DNA of 64,000 bases, taken from the NCBI RefSeq assembly GCF_026410405.1, contig NZ_JAPMLN010000014.1:62001-126000 (forward strand). The letters are read 5' to 3'. How positions within the stretch are numbered: position 1 is the first letter of the stretch; every line of letters starts with the position of its first letter. A program made the position numbers and the translations under genes. The stretch comes from Marinicella gelatinilytica. GTDB taxonomy: Bacteria > Pseudomonadota > Gammaproteobacteria > Xanthomonadales > Marinicellaceae. A model generated the notes under the pieces. It worked only from the letters and a program-made list of their open reading frames with translations. It ran no database searches and was not told the origin of the DNA. Positions 1-8,842 of the stretch are shown here, piece after piece.

Positions 1-646
1 TTAATGCCAAACGAATGGTTTCTAAGTCACGTAACTCACCCACCAGAATAATATCCGGGTCTTCACGAAGTGCGGAGCGTAATGCGTTCTCAAAACTCTT
101 GGTGTCCCTGTGAACTTCACGTTGGTTGATCAGACACTTATTGCTGGTGTGAACAAATTCAATCGGATCTTCAATGGTTAAAATATGTCCGTGTTCTTTT
201 TTGTTGAGGTAGTCAATCATGGCCGCTAAGGTGGTTGATTTACCGGAACCGGTGGGGCCGGTGACCAATATTAAACCGCGTGGAACGTCAATGATGTCTT
301 TAAAAATAGCCGGACAATTAAGATCTTCAAAGGTTAAAATTTCGGTGGGAATGGTTCTGAATACGCCGCCGCAACCACGGTTTTGATTAAAGGCATTAAC
401 ACGGAATCGAGCCATACCGGGAATCTCGAAAGAAAAGTCAATTTCATAGTTTTCTTCGTACTCCTTGCGTTGGTAATCATTCATGATATCGTAAATCATG
501 TCGTGCAATTCTTTGTGCTCAAGTGGCGGTAAATTAATCCGCCGTACGTCACCATCAACCCGTATCATCGGTGGTAATCCCGCCGACAAGTGTAAATCTG
601 AGGCTTTATTTTTGACTGTAAAAGCCAATAGTTCTGCAATATCCAC
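1..646 (-). CDS. pilT: Type IV pilus retraction ATPase PilT (partial, N-terminal 215 residues)
   Basis: Hexameric cytoplasmic ATPase that depolymerises type IV pili and powers twitching motility. The frame opens with GTG at 646; an in-frame TGA lies immediately upstream, so no earlier start is possible. Visible are the N-terminal PAS-like domain (residues 1-110, ASDLHLSAGLPPMIRVDGDV), the Walker A loop GPTGSGKST at 130-138, and the Asp/His-box region with REDPDIILVGELRD near 195-207. The N-terminal sequence matches PilT rather than PilU. The C-terminal 130 or so residues, including the AIRNLIRE-type retraction motif, lie beyond the window. It is divergent from the lipoprotein gene that begins 88 bases away. 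Confidence 0.95.
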   Translation of the reverse strand, partial: MDIAELLAFTVKNKASDLHLSAGLPPMIRVDGDVRRINLPPLEHKELHDMIYDIMNDYQRKEYEENYEIDFSFEIPGMARFRVNAFNQNRGCGGVFRTIPTEILTFEDLNCPAIFKDIIDVPRGLILVTGPTGSGKSTTLAAMIDYLNKKEHGHILTIEDPIEFVHTSNKCLINQREVHRDTKSFENALRSALREDPDIILVGELRDLETIRLAL

Positions 647-733
647 TCAATTTTCTCAACAGTAAACAGTTTATTGAGTTTAGCCTTGTTAAGTGATAAA
701 TTCCAGTATGCTGTATAAAAAAACAATGAAAAA

Positions 734-1168
734 ATGTATAAAACCAGCCTTTTAATGACACTCATTCTGTTACTAAGTGCTTGCCAGTCCTTGCCTGATC
801 GGGTCAGTATTAATGGTGTTGCCTTTCAGGTCACTGTTGCTGATGATGATAACAGTCGCGCCATGGGCCTGATGTATCGGGAATCTATGCCTGAGGATGT
901 CGGCATGTTATTTATTTTTCCTGATAGCCAACCGCGGGCTTTTTGGATGAAAAATACCTTGATTCCTCTGGATATTTTATATTTCAATCAACACAAAAAA
1001 CTGGTGAGTATTCAAGCCGATGTGCCACCTTGTCGAAGCACCACAACGCGTTGTCCAAATTATCCAAGTAAGTATGCGGCACAATATGTGCTAGAGATTA
1101 ATGCCGGCTTAGCCAATAGGTATGATTTTAAACTGGGTGATGAGTTGTTGATTAATTTAAAAAAATAG
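734..1168 (+). CDS. DUF192 family lipoprotein
   Basis: A 144-residue protein of the DUF192 family, whose biochemical role is unknown. It starts with a short hydrophobic stretch ending LLSAC at residues 13-17, a convincing lipobox, so the mature protein is probably a lipid-anchored periplasmic protein. The family core is clear: RAMGLMYRESMPEDVGMLFIF followed by AFWMKNT and IPLDILYF, then YVLEINAG near the C terminus. Two extra cysteines (PPCRSTTTRCPN) could form a disulfide. It is a single gene, divergent from pilT; no strong ribosome site precedes the ATG. Confidence 0.88.
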   Translation: MYKTSLLMTLILLLSACQSLPDRVSINGVAFQVTVADDDNSRAMGLMYRESMPEDVGMLFIFPDSQPRAFWMKNTLIPLDILYFNQHKKLVSIQADVPPCRSTTTRCPNYPSKYAAQYVLEINAGLANRYDFKLGDELLINLKK

Positions 1169-1286
1169 GTTTACCGCTACATACCGTTAAAAAAAACAGT
1201 TAAGATGAGCCATCGATTTATTGCCCGATGTCTTAAATGCGGCGGGTAGAGACATCACTAAAACTAAAAAAACGGGAACAGTATTA

Positions 1287-2801
1287 ATGATTTTTAAAAA
1301 ACTTTTACCTTACTTATTATTGATGGTGGGAACACCTGCGTGGGCGATTAAAGCTGACGACAAAATTAACGAAATTGTACAGCCGGTGGCCGATGCCATT
1401 GCCGGTGTGGTGTTTGTTGAGGTGCCATTTTTCGGTGGACGTTCTGTGCCTTTGGTGCTGATCTGGTTAATCGTGGCGGCTATTTTCTTCACGTTTTATT
1501 ACAAGTTCGTCAACATGCGATCTTTTCGTCATGGTTTTGATTTAATTCGTGGTAAATATGATCATCATGATGCCGATGGTGAGGTGACTCACTTTCAGGC
1601 GCTATCGACGGCTTTATCAGGTACTGTTGGCTTAGGTAATATTGCCGGGGTGGCGGTGGCTGTGAGTTTAGGCGGTGCCGGTGCCACTTTTTGGATGATT
1701 GTGGCCGGATTTTTAGGCATGTCAACCAAATTCGTTGAATGTACCTTGGGCGTTAAATACCGAACGGTATTGGCCGATGGCACCATTCACGGTGGGCCAA
1801 TGCAATATTTAACCAAAGGATTTAGCGAGCGAGGGTTTCCTAAAATTGGTAAGTTTTTAGCCATCTTTTTTGCCATTATGTGTATTGGCGGCTCTTTTGG
1901 CGGCGGCAATATGTTCCAAGCCAACCAGTCGTTTCAGCAGGTGGTGAGCATCACCGGCGGCGAAGACAGTTTCTTAATTGGTTACGGTTGGTTATTCGGC
2001 GTGATTGTGGCGGCTTTTGTGGGTATCACCATCATTGGCGGCATTAAAGGTATTGCCAGAGTGACCTCTAAATTAGTGCCTTTTATGGGCATTATTTATG
2101 TGCTGACCGGTTTGGTGATTATTGGTATGAATTACCAACATGTGCCGGAAGCGTTTAGTGACATTTATTATGGTGCCATGGATGCCAAAGCGGCTTTTGG
2201 TGGTGTGATTGGGGTTTTGATTGTCGGTTTCCAACGTGCGGCATTTTCTAACGAAGCCGGTATTGGTTCTGCAGCCATTGCCCATTCAGCGGTGACCACC
2301 AATGAGCCCATCACAGAAGGCTTGGTGGCTTTGTATGAACCTTTTATTGATACCGTCATTGTTTGTACCGTAACTGCTTTGGTTATTGGTATTACCGGCT
2401 TTATTCCGGCAGCCTCCGATGAAACCATTCAAGGCATTGAACTCACTTCTGCGGCTTTTGCCAGTAATGTTTCTTGGTTTCCATATGTATTGACCTTGGC
2501 TGTTGTGTTGTTTGCGTTTTCCACCATGTTGGCCTGGTCTTATTATGGTTTACGTGCGTTTACTTTCTTGTTCGGTCCGGGTAAAAAGCAAGAAACGGTT
2601 TACAATGTCATGTTTCTGGTGTTTGTGGTGCTCGGTGCTTCCATGAATCTGTCGGGGGTCATTCTGTTTTCTGATGCCATGATATTTGCCATGTCTTTTC
2701 CTAATATCATTGGTTTATATTTCTTAGCGCCGGTGGTTAAACGTGAGTTAAAACAGTATTTTAAGAAGTTGCGCAATGATGACTTGCCCACGGTCGATTA
2801 A
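1287..2801 (+). CDS. AGCS-family sodium:alanine (amino acid) symporter
   Basis: Inner-membrane transporter that couples Na+ (or H+) entry to uptake of alanine, glycine or a related amino acid. The 504-residue form starting at 1287 is preferred over an open frame beginning at 1221 because a GGGAA sequence lies about 9 bases upstream and the extra residues are hydrophilic. The protein begins with a signal-like segment (MIFKKLLPYLLLMVGTPAWA), then about ten hydrophobic helices. The AGCS signature region is seen in TVGLGNIAGVAVAVSLGGAG, FWMIVAGFLGMSTKFVE and the HGGPMQYL motif; NEAGIGSAAIAHSA is also typical. Substrate specificity cannot be read from sequence. It is followed by a strong terminator, so it is probably monocistronic. 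Confidence 0.93.
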   Translation: MIFKKLLPYLLLMVGTPAWAIKADDKINEIVQPVADAIAGVVFVEVPFFGGRSVPLVLIWLIVAAIFFTFYYKFVNMRSFRHGFDLIRGKYDHHDADGEVTHFQALSTALSGTVGLGNIAGVAVAVSLGGAGATFWMIVAGFLGMSTKFVECTLGVKYRTVLADGTIHGGPMQYLTKGFSERGFPKIGKFLAIFFAIMCIGGSFGGGNMFQANQSFQQVVSITGGEDSFLIGYGWLFGVIVAAFVGITIIGGIKGIARVTSKLVPFMGIIYVLTGLVIIGMNYQHVPEAFSDIYYGAMDAKAAFGGVIGVLIVGFQRAAFSNEAGIGSAAIAHSAVTTNEPITEGLVALYEPFIDTVIVCTVTALVIGITGFIPAASDETIQGIELTSAAFASNVSWFPYVLTLAVVLFAFSTMLAWSYYGLRAFTFLFGPGKKQETVYNVMFLVFVVLGASMNLSGVILFSDAMIFAMSFPNIIGLYFLAPVVKRELKQYFKKLRNDDLPTVD

Positions 2802-2863
2802 GTGTTGCGTGACAGACTTATGAATTAATAGTGAATCGGGTTAAATCGATTGCTGTTAACATA

Positions 2864-2901
2864 AAAAAACCCGGCTGGTGTTAACTTGCCGGGTTTTTTT
2901 T
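2864..2901 (+). terminator. Rho-independent terminator after the AGCS gene
   Basis: The stem CCCGGC / GCCGGG closes a 12-base loop, is preceded by an A-run and followed by eight T residues. The A/T symmetry means it may also stop transcription of the leftward 54-residue gene that ends just downstream. Confidence 0.85.
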
Positions 2902-2920
2902 GTGGGTAAAGAATGTAATG

Positions 2921-3085
2921 TTAGTTAATTCTTTTTTTTGATTTTTTGGACGTGGTTTGATGTTCTGTGTCTTGATTCAAAGCTTCAGGAAAAGGCGCAA
3001 ACGGCGCTAAACTTTCTCTGATGGCTTTTTTGTCGGAAATTCTTGCACAGAAACCGCGTTTCGTTATTATAGAATTATTTCTCAT
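2921..3085 (-). CDS. Small orphan protein, 54 residues, function unknown
   Basis: ATG at 3085 is preceded by a strong TGAGGAGAG ribosome site 6 bases upstream, and the frame runs 54 codons to TAA. The product begins MRNNSIITKRGFCARISDKK and ends in a lysine-rich tail (SKKSKKRIN). It has one cysteine (Cys13), no signal peptide, no membrane segment, and a proline/phenylalanine patch (LAPFAPFPEALNQD) in the middle. I recognise no family. It lies leftward in the gap between the symporter and gap genes, sharing the downstream bidirectional terminator. The good ribosome site and complete frame support it as real; the lack of a known family keeps confidence moderate. Confidence 0.6.
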   Translation of the reverse strand: MRNNSIITKRGFCARISDKKAIRESLAPFAPFPEALNQDTEHQTTSKKSKKRIN

Positions 3086-3181
3086 GGTGACTCTCCTCAC
3101 AAAAATTTGTGGTTATTGACCATTTTAATTAAAATATTAGAGTAAACAATCCAATTTCCGAGCCAACCATGCTTATTTATG

Positions 3182-3209
3182 TTGAAATATCAGCTTTTAG
3201 CATTAGATA
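3182..3209 (+). promoter_or_regulatory. Candidate sigma-70 promoter for the gap operon
   Basis: TTGAAA at 3182-3187 and TAGATA at 3204-3209 are separated by 16 bases, placing a start near 3216 and leaving a short leader before the AAAGGAA ribosome site and the ATG at 3238. Prediction by eye only. Confidence 0.45.
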
Positions 3210-3237
3210 AGATAACTACCCTAAAAGGAACGCAATA

Positions 3238-4239
3238 ATGACAATAAGAATAGCAATCAACGGATACGGCCGTATTGGTCGTTGTATTTTACGGGCTTTG
3301 TATGAGCTTGATAAACACGATATAAAAGTCGTTGCCATCAATGATCTTGGTGATGCCAAAACCATGGCTCATTTAACCCGATATGATACAGCACACGGCC
3401 GATTTAATGCAGACGTCTCGCAGCAAGACAATGTCATGACTGTAAACGGAGATGACATAAACATATATCATGAAAAGGATCCCGCTCAATTGCCATGGAA
3501 ATCTTTGGATGTTGATGTTGTCATGGAGTGTACTGGGCTTTTTAGAAAGCGTAGTTTGGCGGCGAAGCATATTGATGCAGGCGCTAAGAAAGTCATTATC
3601 TCCGCACCGGCTCATGGAGAGATTGATAATACGGTTGTTTTTGGTGTTAACCATGACACCTTGAAAAGTAGCGATCAAGTGATTTCTAACGCCTCTTGTA
3701 CCACCAATTGCCTGTCGCCTCTGGCCCAGGCTTTGCATCAATCCATTGGTATAGATTCAGGGTTGATGACGTCAATTCACGCCTATACCAACGACCAGGT
3801 GCTCAGTGATACCTATCACAGTGATTTGCGCCGGGCACGATCAGCGACCATGAGTCAAATTCCCACAAAAACCGGTGCAGCTGCAGCCATTGGCTTGGTT
3901 TTACCGGAATTAAATGGCCGCTTAGATGGTTATGCCATGCGGATTCCTACGATAAATGTTTCAGCAGTGGATTTAACTTTTATGGCAAGCCGTGAAACTT
4001 CTGTAGAAGCTGTCAATGAAGTGGTAAAATCCGCAGCCGCACAATCAGCCGTTTTGGCTTACAGTGAAGAAGACTTAGTATCAGTTGATTATAACCATAA
4101 TCCATATTCTTCGATTTTTGATGCCGGTGTCACCAAAGTCACCAATGGACGATTGGTGAAGGTGTTGGCCTGGTATGATAATGAGTGGGGTTTTTCATGT
4201 CGAATGCTGGATGTGGCTGAGGCCTTAATGGACGCGTGA
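3238..4239 (+). CDS. gap: Glyceraldehyde-3-phosphate dehydrogenase, type I
   Basis: Cytosolic glycolytic/gluconeogenic enzyme converting glyceraldehyde-3-phosphate, NAD+ and phosphate to 1,3-bisphosphoglycerate. The 333-residue length is normal. The Rossmann loop GYGRIG is at residues 9-14, the active-site motif SNASCTTNC holds Cys154, and the catalytic His is His181 in [22 protein letters not shown] and VAWYDNEWG-type motifs (LAWYDNEWG) are present. The phosphate-binding PTKTGAA motif and SIHAYTND favour GAPDH over erythrose-4-phosphate dehydrogenase (Epd), whose order before pgk and fba is otherwise similar in enterics. It starts with a good AAAGGAA ribosome site and is followed 10 bases later by pgk. 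Confidence 0.93.
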   Translation: MTIRIAINGYGRIGRCILRALYELDKHDIKVVAINDLGDAKTMAHLTRYDTAHGRFNADVSQQDNVMTVNGDDINIYHEKDPAQLPWKSLDVDVVMECTGLFRKRSLAAKHIDAGAKKVIISAPAHGEIDNTVVFGVNHDTLKSSDQVISNASCTTNCLSPLAQALHQSIGIDSGLMTSIHAYTNDQVLSDTYHSDLRRARSATMSQIPTKTGAAAAIGLVLPELNGRLDGYAMRIPTINVSAVDLTFMASRETSVEAVNEVVKSAAAQSAVLAYSEEDLVSVDYNHNPYSSIFDAGVTKVTNGRLVKVLAWYDNEWGFSCRMLDVAEALMDA

Positions 4240-4249
4240 GGAGATGTAA

Positions 4250-5425
4250 ATGATGAAACACATGAGTGATATCGATTTGACCAACAAGCGTGTACTCATA
4301 CGTGAAGATTTGAATGTGCCCATGGACAAGGGCACCATCAGTAATGAAACGCGGCTATTGGCGGCTGTACCCACCATCAAACAGGCCTTGTCACAACAAG
4401 CAGCTGTTATACTGGTCTCTCATTTAGGCCGTCCGACTGCCGGTAAATATGAATCAAAATACTCCTTATTGCCTGTGGCCAATCGTCTTGGCCAGTTGCT
4501 CAATCAAGATGTACAGCTGATTAAAGATTGGCATCAAGGTGTGGATGTTCAACCCGGTGAAATGGTTTTGCTGGAAAACATTCGTTTTGAAGCGGGTGAA
4601 AAATCCAATGACGATGAATTGGCTAAAAAGTTAGCGGCATTGTGTGATGTGTTTGTGATGGATGCTTTTGGCACTTCTCACCGAGCCCACGCCTCAACCT
4701 ATGGTGTGGCTCAATTTGCTCCCATGGCTTGTGCCGGGCCATTGCTGATCCAGGAACTGGATGCGTTACAAAAAGGGTTAAAGAATCCTGAAAAACCGAT
4801 GTTAGCTATTATTGGTGGTTCCAAAGTATCTGGAAAATTACAGGTTTTACATAGTTTGGTTAATCAGGTTGACAAATTGATTGTTGGTGGCGGCATTGCC
4901 AACACTTTCATCAAAGCGGCAGGTTTTAGAGTTGGACAATCTTTGCATGAGCCGGATTTGGTGGAAGAGGCTAAACAACTGATCGATAAAGCCAAACAAG
5001 CAGGTAATGAAATACCCATACCTGAGGATGTTGTGGTGGCCACAGAATTTAGTGCGGATGCTTTAGCGGAGGTTAAAGCAGTGGATGAAGTGGCTGACAA
5101 TGAGATGATTTTAGATATAGGTCCTAAAACTGCGGCCTTCTATGCCTACATTGCCAAACAGGCTAAAACCGTGGTTTGGAATGGGCCGGTGGGGGTCTTT
5201 GAGTTCCCCCAATTTAGCAAAGGCACTCAACTACTGGCAGAAGGCATTGCCGAAGGTGGGGGCTTTTCTATGGCCGGAGGTGGTGATACCTTGGCAGCAC
5301 TGGCGCAATTTGGTATAGAGGATAATATATCCTATATATCGACCGGTGGCGGGGCTTTTTTACAGGTGCTGGAAGGCAAGCCTTTGCCGGCCGTTACCAT
5401 CCTTGAACAAGTGGCTGATCGATAA
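4250..5425 (+). CDS. pgk: Phosphoglycerate kinase
   Basis: Transfers phosphate between 1,3-bisphosphoglycerate and ADP to give 3-phosphoglycerate and ATP. At 391 residues it has the normal bacterial length. N-terminal substrate-binding motifs are [25 protein letters not shown] and [19 protein letters not shown] follows. The C-terminal nucleotide domain has [18 protein letters not shown] and [13 protein letters not shown] at 4250 is chosen because GGAG ends 6 bases upstream; ATGs at 4253 and 4262 are alternatives. It is tightly coupled to gap, so both triose-phosphate steps are made together. Confidence 0.97.
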   Translation: MMKHMSDIDLTNKRVLIREDLNVPMDKGTISNETRLLAAVPTIKQALSQQAAVILVSHLGRPTAGKYESKYSLLPVANRLGQLLNQDVQLIKDWHQGVDVQPGEMVLLENIRFEAGEKSNDDELAKKLAALCDVFVMDAFGTSHRAHASTYGVAQFAPMACAGPLLIQELDALQKGLKNPEKPMLAIIGGSKVSGKLQVLHSLVNQVDKLIVGGGIANTFIKAAGFRVGQSLHEPDLVEEAKQLIDKAKQAGNEIPIPEDVVVATEFSADALAEVKAVDEVADNEMILDIGPKTAAFYAYIAKQAKTVVWNGPVGVFEFPQFSKGTQLLAEGIAEGGGFSMAGGGDTLAALAQFGIEDNISYISTGGGAFLQVLEGKPLPAVTILEQVADR

Positions 5426-5467
5426 CCATCGACAGCACAACAAATTTAAAAACTATTAGGAATGATT

Positions 5468-6493
5468 ATGACTGACAGAATTGAAGAAATGATTGAAACA
5501 GCGGCTGCTATGGTGGCTTCAGGACGGGGCGTTTTGGCAATTGACGAAAGTACCGGCACCTGTCAAAAGCGTTTTGACACCATTGGCGTGGAATGTACTG
5601 CCGATAACCGCCGTGATTACCGCCACACCTTATTAAGTGCCGATGGGCTGGGTGAATATATTTCCGGAGCCATCTTGTTTGATGAAACCTTGCGTCAACA
5701 AGCCCCCGACGGAACGTCTTTGGTAAAAATTATGCAGGATGCAGACATTATTCCGGGTATTAAAGTGGATAAAGGCGCTAAGGAAATGGCTGGATTTGAA
5801 GGTGAAAAAATCACCGAAGGTTTAGATGGCTTACGTGAACGATTACAGGAATATTATGATTTGGGTGCACGTTTTGCCAAATGGCGAGCCGTCATAACCA
5901 TTTCTGAAGGCACCCCAACGCAGGCATGTGTGGATGCCAACAGCCATGCTTTGGCACGTTATGCAGCTTTGTGCCAGGAAGTGGGTCTGGTGCCGATTGT
6001 GGAGCCCGAAGTATTAATGGATGGCAGCCACGATATTGCCACAGCTTATGAAGTGACTGAATTGACATTAAAAACATTGTTTGATCAGTTGTTTCAGCAG
6101 AATGTGATTTTGGAAGCGTGTATTTTGAAATCATCGATGGTGGTTCCCGGCAGTGACTGTGCGGAACAAGCAGATGCTGAAGAAGTGGCGGAAGCGACGT
6201 TAAGCTGTTTTTTTAATACTGTTCCTGCATCTCTGGCTGGTATTGTGTTTTTATCCGGCGGACAATCAGAAGTTGAGGCCACTGAGCATTTGAATGCCAT
6301 GAACCAAATGGGTCAACTGCCTTGGCCGTTGAGTTTTTCCTATGGTCGTGCCTTACAGGCGTCTGCACTTAAAGTCTGGGGTGATAACCCAAAAGCCAAT
6401 GTCAAAGCGGCTCAGGAAGAATTACTACACCGTGCACGTATGAATTCTCTGGCAACTTTAGGGCAATACGACGAACAATCAGAAAATAATTAA
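5468..6493 (+). CDS. Class I fructose-bisphosphate aldolase, eukaryote-like type
   Basis: Catalyses reversible cleavage of fructose-1,6-bisphosphate to dihydroxyacetone phosphate and glyceraldehyde-3-phosphate through a Schiff base, without metal. The 341-residue protein has the whole motif series of the animal/plant aldolase family: GVLAIDEST (21-29), IKVDKG (98-103), FAKWR (136-140, Lys138), IVEPE (177-181), the Schiff-base lysine Lys221 in ILKSSMV, LSGGQSE and SFSYGRALQ. Most gammaproteobacteria use a class II metal aldolase at this position, so the type is notable. ATG at 5468 is preferred because AGGA sits 6 bases upstream; the ATG at 5462 abuts it. It follows pgk after 42 bases. Confidence 0.93.
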   Translation: MTDRIEEMIETAAAMVASGRGVLAIDESTGTCQKRFDTIGVECTADNRRDYRHTLLSADGLGEYISGAILFDETLRQQAPDGTSLVKIMQDADIIPGIKVDKGAKEMAGFEGEKITEGLDGLRERLQEYYDLGARFAKWRAVITISEGTPTQACVDANSHALARYAALCQEVGLVPIVEPEVLMDGSHDIATAYEVTELTLKTLFDQLFQQNVILEACILKSSMVVPGSDCAEQADAEEVAEATLSCFFNTVPASLAGIVFLSGGQSEVEATEHLNAMNQMGQLPWPLSFSYGRALQASALKVWGDNPKANVKAAQEELLHRARMNSLATLGQYDEQSENN

Positions 6494-6508
6494 ATTTGCA
6501 TAGTTGAC

Positions 6509-6531
6509 GGCGTGACCCGGATGGTCATGCC
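6509..6531 (+). other. Intercistronic RNA hairpin between fba and maeB
   Basis: GGCGTGACC (6509-6517) pairs with GGTCATGCC (6523-6531) around a 5-base loop, one pair being G-T. No T-run follows, so it is more likely an mRNA processing or stability element than a terminator. It could give different mRNA levels for the gap-pgk-fba and maeB-ace halves. Confidence 0.5.
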
Positions 6532-6561
6532 GTTTCGCCAACATCTAACCGGGGTGACACC

Positions 6562-8838
6562 ATGAGTCTGACAGAAGACATGAAGCAAGCGGCGCTTGAG
6601 TACCATCAGTACCCAACGCCCGGAAAAATTAAAATCACCGCAACCAAACCGCTAACCACCCAGAAAGAATTGGCTTTGGCTTATTCGCCCGGTGTCGCTG
6701 CGGCCTCTGAAGCCATTGCCACTGACCCAGATAAGGCCGCTGACTACACGGCGCGTGCTAATTTAGTCGCCGTTATTTCCAATGGTACCGCTGTGTTGGG
6801 ATTAGGTGATATTGGTGCCTTGGCCTCAAAACCGGTGATGGAAGGTAAGGGGGTCTTGTTTAAGAAATTTGCCGGTATTGATGTGTTTGATATCGAAATC
6901 GATGAAAAGGATCCGAAGAAACTGATTGAAATCATTGCTTCTTTAGAGCCCACTTTTGGCGGCATTAATTTAGAGGATATTAAATCACCGGAGTGTTTTG
7001 AAGTTGAAGCGGCATTAAAAAAACGCATGAAAATCCCGGTGTTCCATGATGACCAGCATGGCACCGCCATCATTACGGCAGCGGCTGTGATCAATGCCTT
7101 AAAGATTACCAATAAAAAAATCGAAGATGTTAAATTGGTGACATCAGGAGCCGGTGCGGCCGGTATGGCGTGTTTGGATTTGTTGGTTGCCATGGGTATG
7201 AATAAGGACCATATTATTGTTTCTGACTCTAACGGTGTACTTTATGAAGGCCGTGAAGATTTAGAGGGTCCCAGACGGATTAGTTATTCAATCGGTATTA
7301 AGCCGCAAACCCTTACAGAGGCCTTAGATGGTGCGGATATCTTTTTGGGTGTTTCTGTGGCTGGGGTATTAAAACCGGACATGATTAAAAAAATGGCCAA
7401 AGATCCGCTTATTTTGGCTTTAGCCAACCCAACGCCCGAAATCATGCCGGAATTGGCGTTAGAGGTGAGACCGGATGCCATTATTGCCACCGGGCGTTCT
7501 GATTATCCTAATCAGGTCAACAATGTGTTGTGTTTCCCTTATATGTTTCGTGGCGCTTTGGATGTGGGTGCCACGGCCATTAATGAAGACATGAAAATTG
7601 CCTGTGTCAATGCTTTAGCAAAACTGGCACGTTTAGAAATCAGTGATGTCAGTCGTGAAGCTTATGGTGGTAAAGATTTGAATTTTGGCCGTGATTATTT
7701 GATACCACAACCTTTTGATCCGCGTATTTTGTTACATGTGGCACCAGCAGTGGCGAAAGCAGCCATGGATAGTGGTGTTGCTAATCGGCCGATAGAAGAT
7801 TTGCGTCAGTATGAGCATCAGCTCAGTGAGTTTGTCTATCAAAGCGGGCTTTTGATGCGTCCGGTGTTTGACCAAGCTCGAAAAGATTTAAAAAGGGTGG
7901 TGTTGGCTGAAGGTGAAGATGAGCGGGTTTTACGTGCGGTACTAACCATCAACAACGATAAGCTGGCCAAACCCATTCTTATTGGACGTCCTGAAGTGGT
8001 TGAATCACGCATTAAACGCATTGGCATTAAGCTCACCATTGGTGAAGATTTTGAGTTGGTTAACCCCCAGGAAGATCCGCGCTTTAAAGATTATTGGATG
8101 CTCTATCACAGTCTTATGGAACGCCGTGGTGTCAGTCCGGAGATCGCCAAAGCTGTGGTCAGAACCCGAACCACCGTGATTGCAGCACTCATGGTGAAAC
8201 GCGGTGAAGCCGATGCCATGCTGGCCGGTCTCAATGGCCGCTACCACAAAGTATTACAGCATATTATTGATGTGATAGGTTTAAAAGACCAAACGCCATC
8301 GAGTTTAAGTGCCGTGGCCACGGATCGAGGCAGTTATTTTATTACTGATACCAATGTCAATCCTAATCCAACCGCGGAAGAATTAGCCAGTATGGCCATC
8401 AGCGCGGCCGAACGGGTGAAAGCCTTTGGTAAAACACCCCGTTTGGCGCTTTTGTCGTATTCAAATTTCGGTACCCGTGAAGGTAACAGTCCGGAAAAAA
8501 TGCGCAAAGCCCTAAAACTGATTAAACAACAAGCACCTGAATTGCAGGTAGAAGGTGAAATGGATGCCGAATATGCCTTAGTGCCTAAAATCCGTTCACA
8601 AGTTTTTCCCAATGGCCAATATGATCAAAAGGCGAACTTATTAATTATGCCTAATTTGGACACTGCCACCACCGCTTTGAATATGATAAGATATTTCTCT
8701 GAAGGCGTGACTGTAGGTCCCATGCTCATGGGTACGAAATTGCCGGCTCATGTGCTTACCCCATCCTCCTCTGTTCGCAGAATTTTAAACATGGTCGCCA
8801 TCGCAGCTGTTGACGCCCAAAACACCCAAGTGAAGTGA
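6562..8838 (+). CDS. maeB: NADP-type malic enzyme with C-terminal phosphotransacetylase-like domain
   Basis: Oxidatively decarboxylates malate to pyruvate. Length 758 residues is typical of the MaeB fusion. The malic domain (about 1-430) carries AYSPGVAAASEAI, KPVMEGKGVLFKKFAGID, VFHDDQHGTAII and the nucleotide loop SGAGAAGMACL. The second domain (about 430-758) resembles phosphotransacetylase (VVLAEGEDERVLRA, GLNGRYHKVLQ, MPNLDTATTALNM); in MaeB proteins this part is regulatory, binding acetyl-CoA or acetyl phosphate rather than acting as a strong transacetylase. It sits directly before aceE, so malate-derived pyruvate can feed pyruvate dehydrogenase. The stop is only 4 bases before the aceE start. 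Confidence 0.95.
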   Translation: MSLTEDMKQAALEYHQYPTPGKIKITATKPLTTQKELALAYSPGVAAASEAIATDPDKAADYTARANLVAVISNGTAVLGLGDIGALASKPVMEGKGVLFKKFAGIDVFDIEIDEKDPKKLIEIIASLEPTFGGINLEDIKSPECFEVEAALKKRMKIPVFHDDQHGTAIITAAAVINALKITNKKIEDVKLVTSGAGAAGMACLDLLVAMGMNKDHIIVSDSNGVLYEGREDLEGPRRISYSIGIKPQTLTEALDGADIFLGVSVAGVLKPDMIKKMAKDPLILALANPTPEIMPELALEVRPDAIIATGRSDYPNQVNNVLCFPYMFRGALDVGATAINEDMKIACVNALAKLARLEISDVSREAYGGKDLNFGRDYLIPQPFDPRILLHVAPAVAKAAMDSGVANRPIEDLRQYEHQLSEFVYQSGLLMRPVFDQARKDLKRVVLAEGEDERVLRAVLTINNDKLAKPILIGRPEVVESRIKRIGIKLTIGEDFELVNPQEDPRFKDYWMLYHSLMERRGVSPEIAKAVVRTRTTVIAALMVKRGEADAMLAGLNGRYHKVLQHIIDVIGLKDQTPSSLSAVATDRGSYFITDTNVNPNPTAEELASMAISAAERVKAFGKTPRLALLSYSNFGTREGNSPEKMRKALKLIKQQAPELQVEGEMDAEYALVPKIRSQVFPNGQYDQKANLLIMPNLDTATTALNMIRYFSEGVTVGPMLMGTKLPAHVLTPSSSVRRILNMVAIAAVDAQNTQVK

Positions 8839-8842
8839 TATT

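Noticed and set aside
1-646. PilU rather than PilT
   Set aside because: The N-terminal MDIAELLAF and PPMIRVDGDVRRIN stretch matches PilT; no PilU gene was seen in the window.
3238-4239. Erythrose-4-phosphate dehydrogenase (epd)
   Set aside because: Order before pgk-fba resembles enterics, but SIHAYTND and PTKTGAAAA motifs are of glycolytic GAPDH type.
6744-7193. A 149-codon open frame on the minus strand
   Set aside because: Antisense shadow of maeB; composition matches complementary codons and no motif is present.
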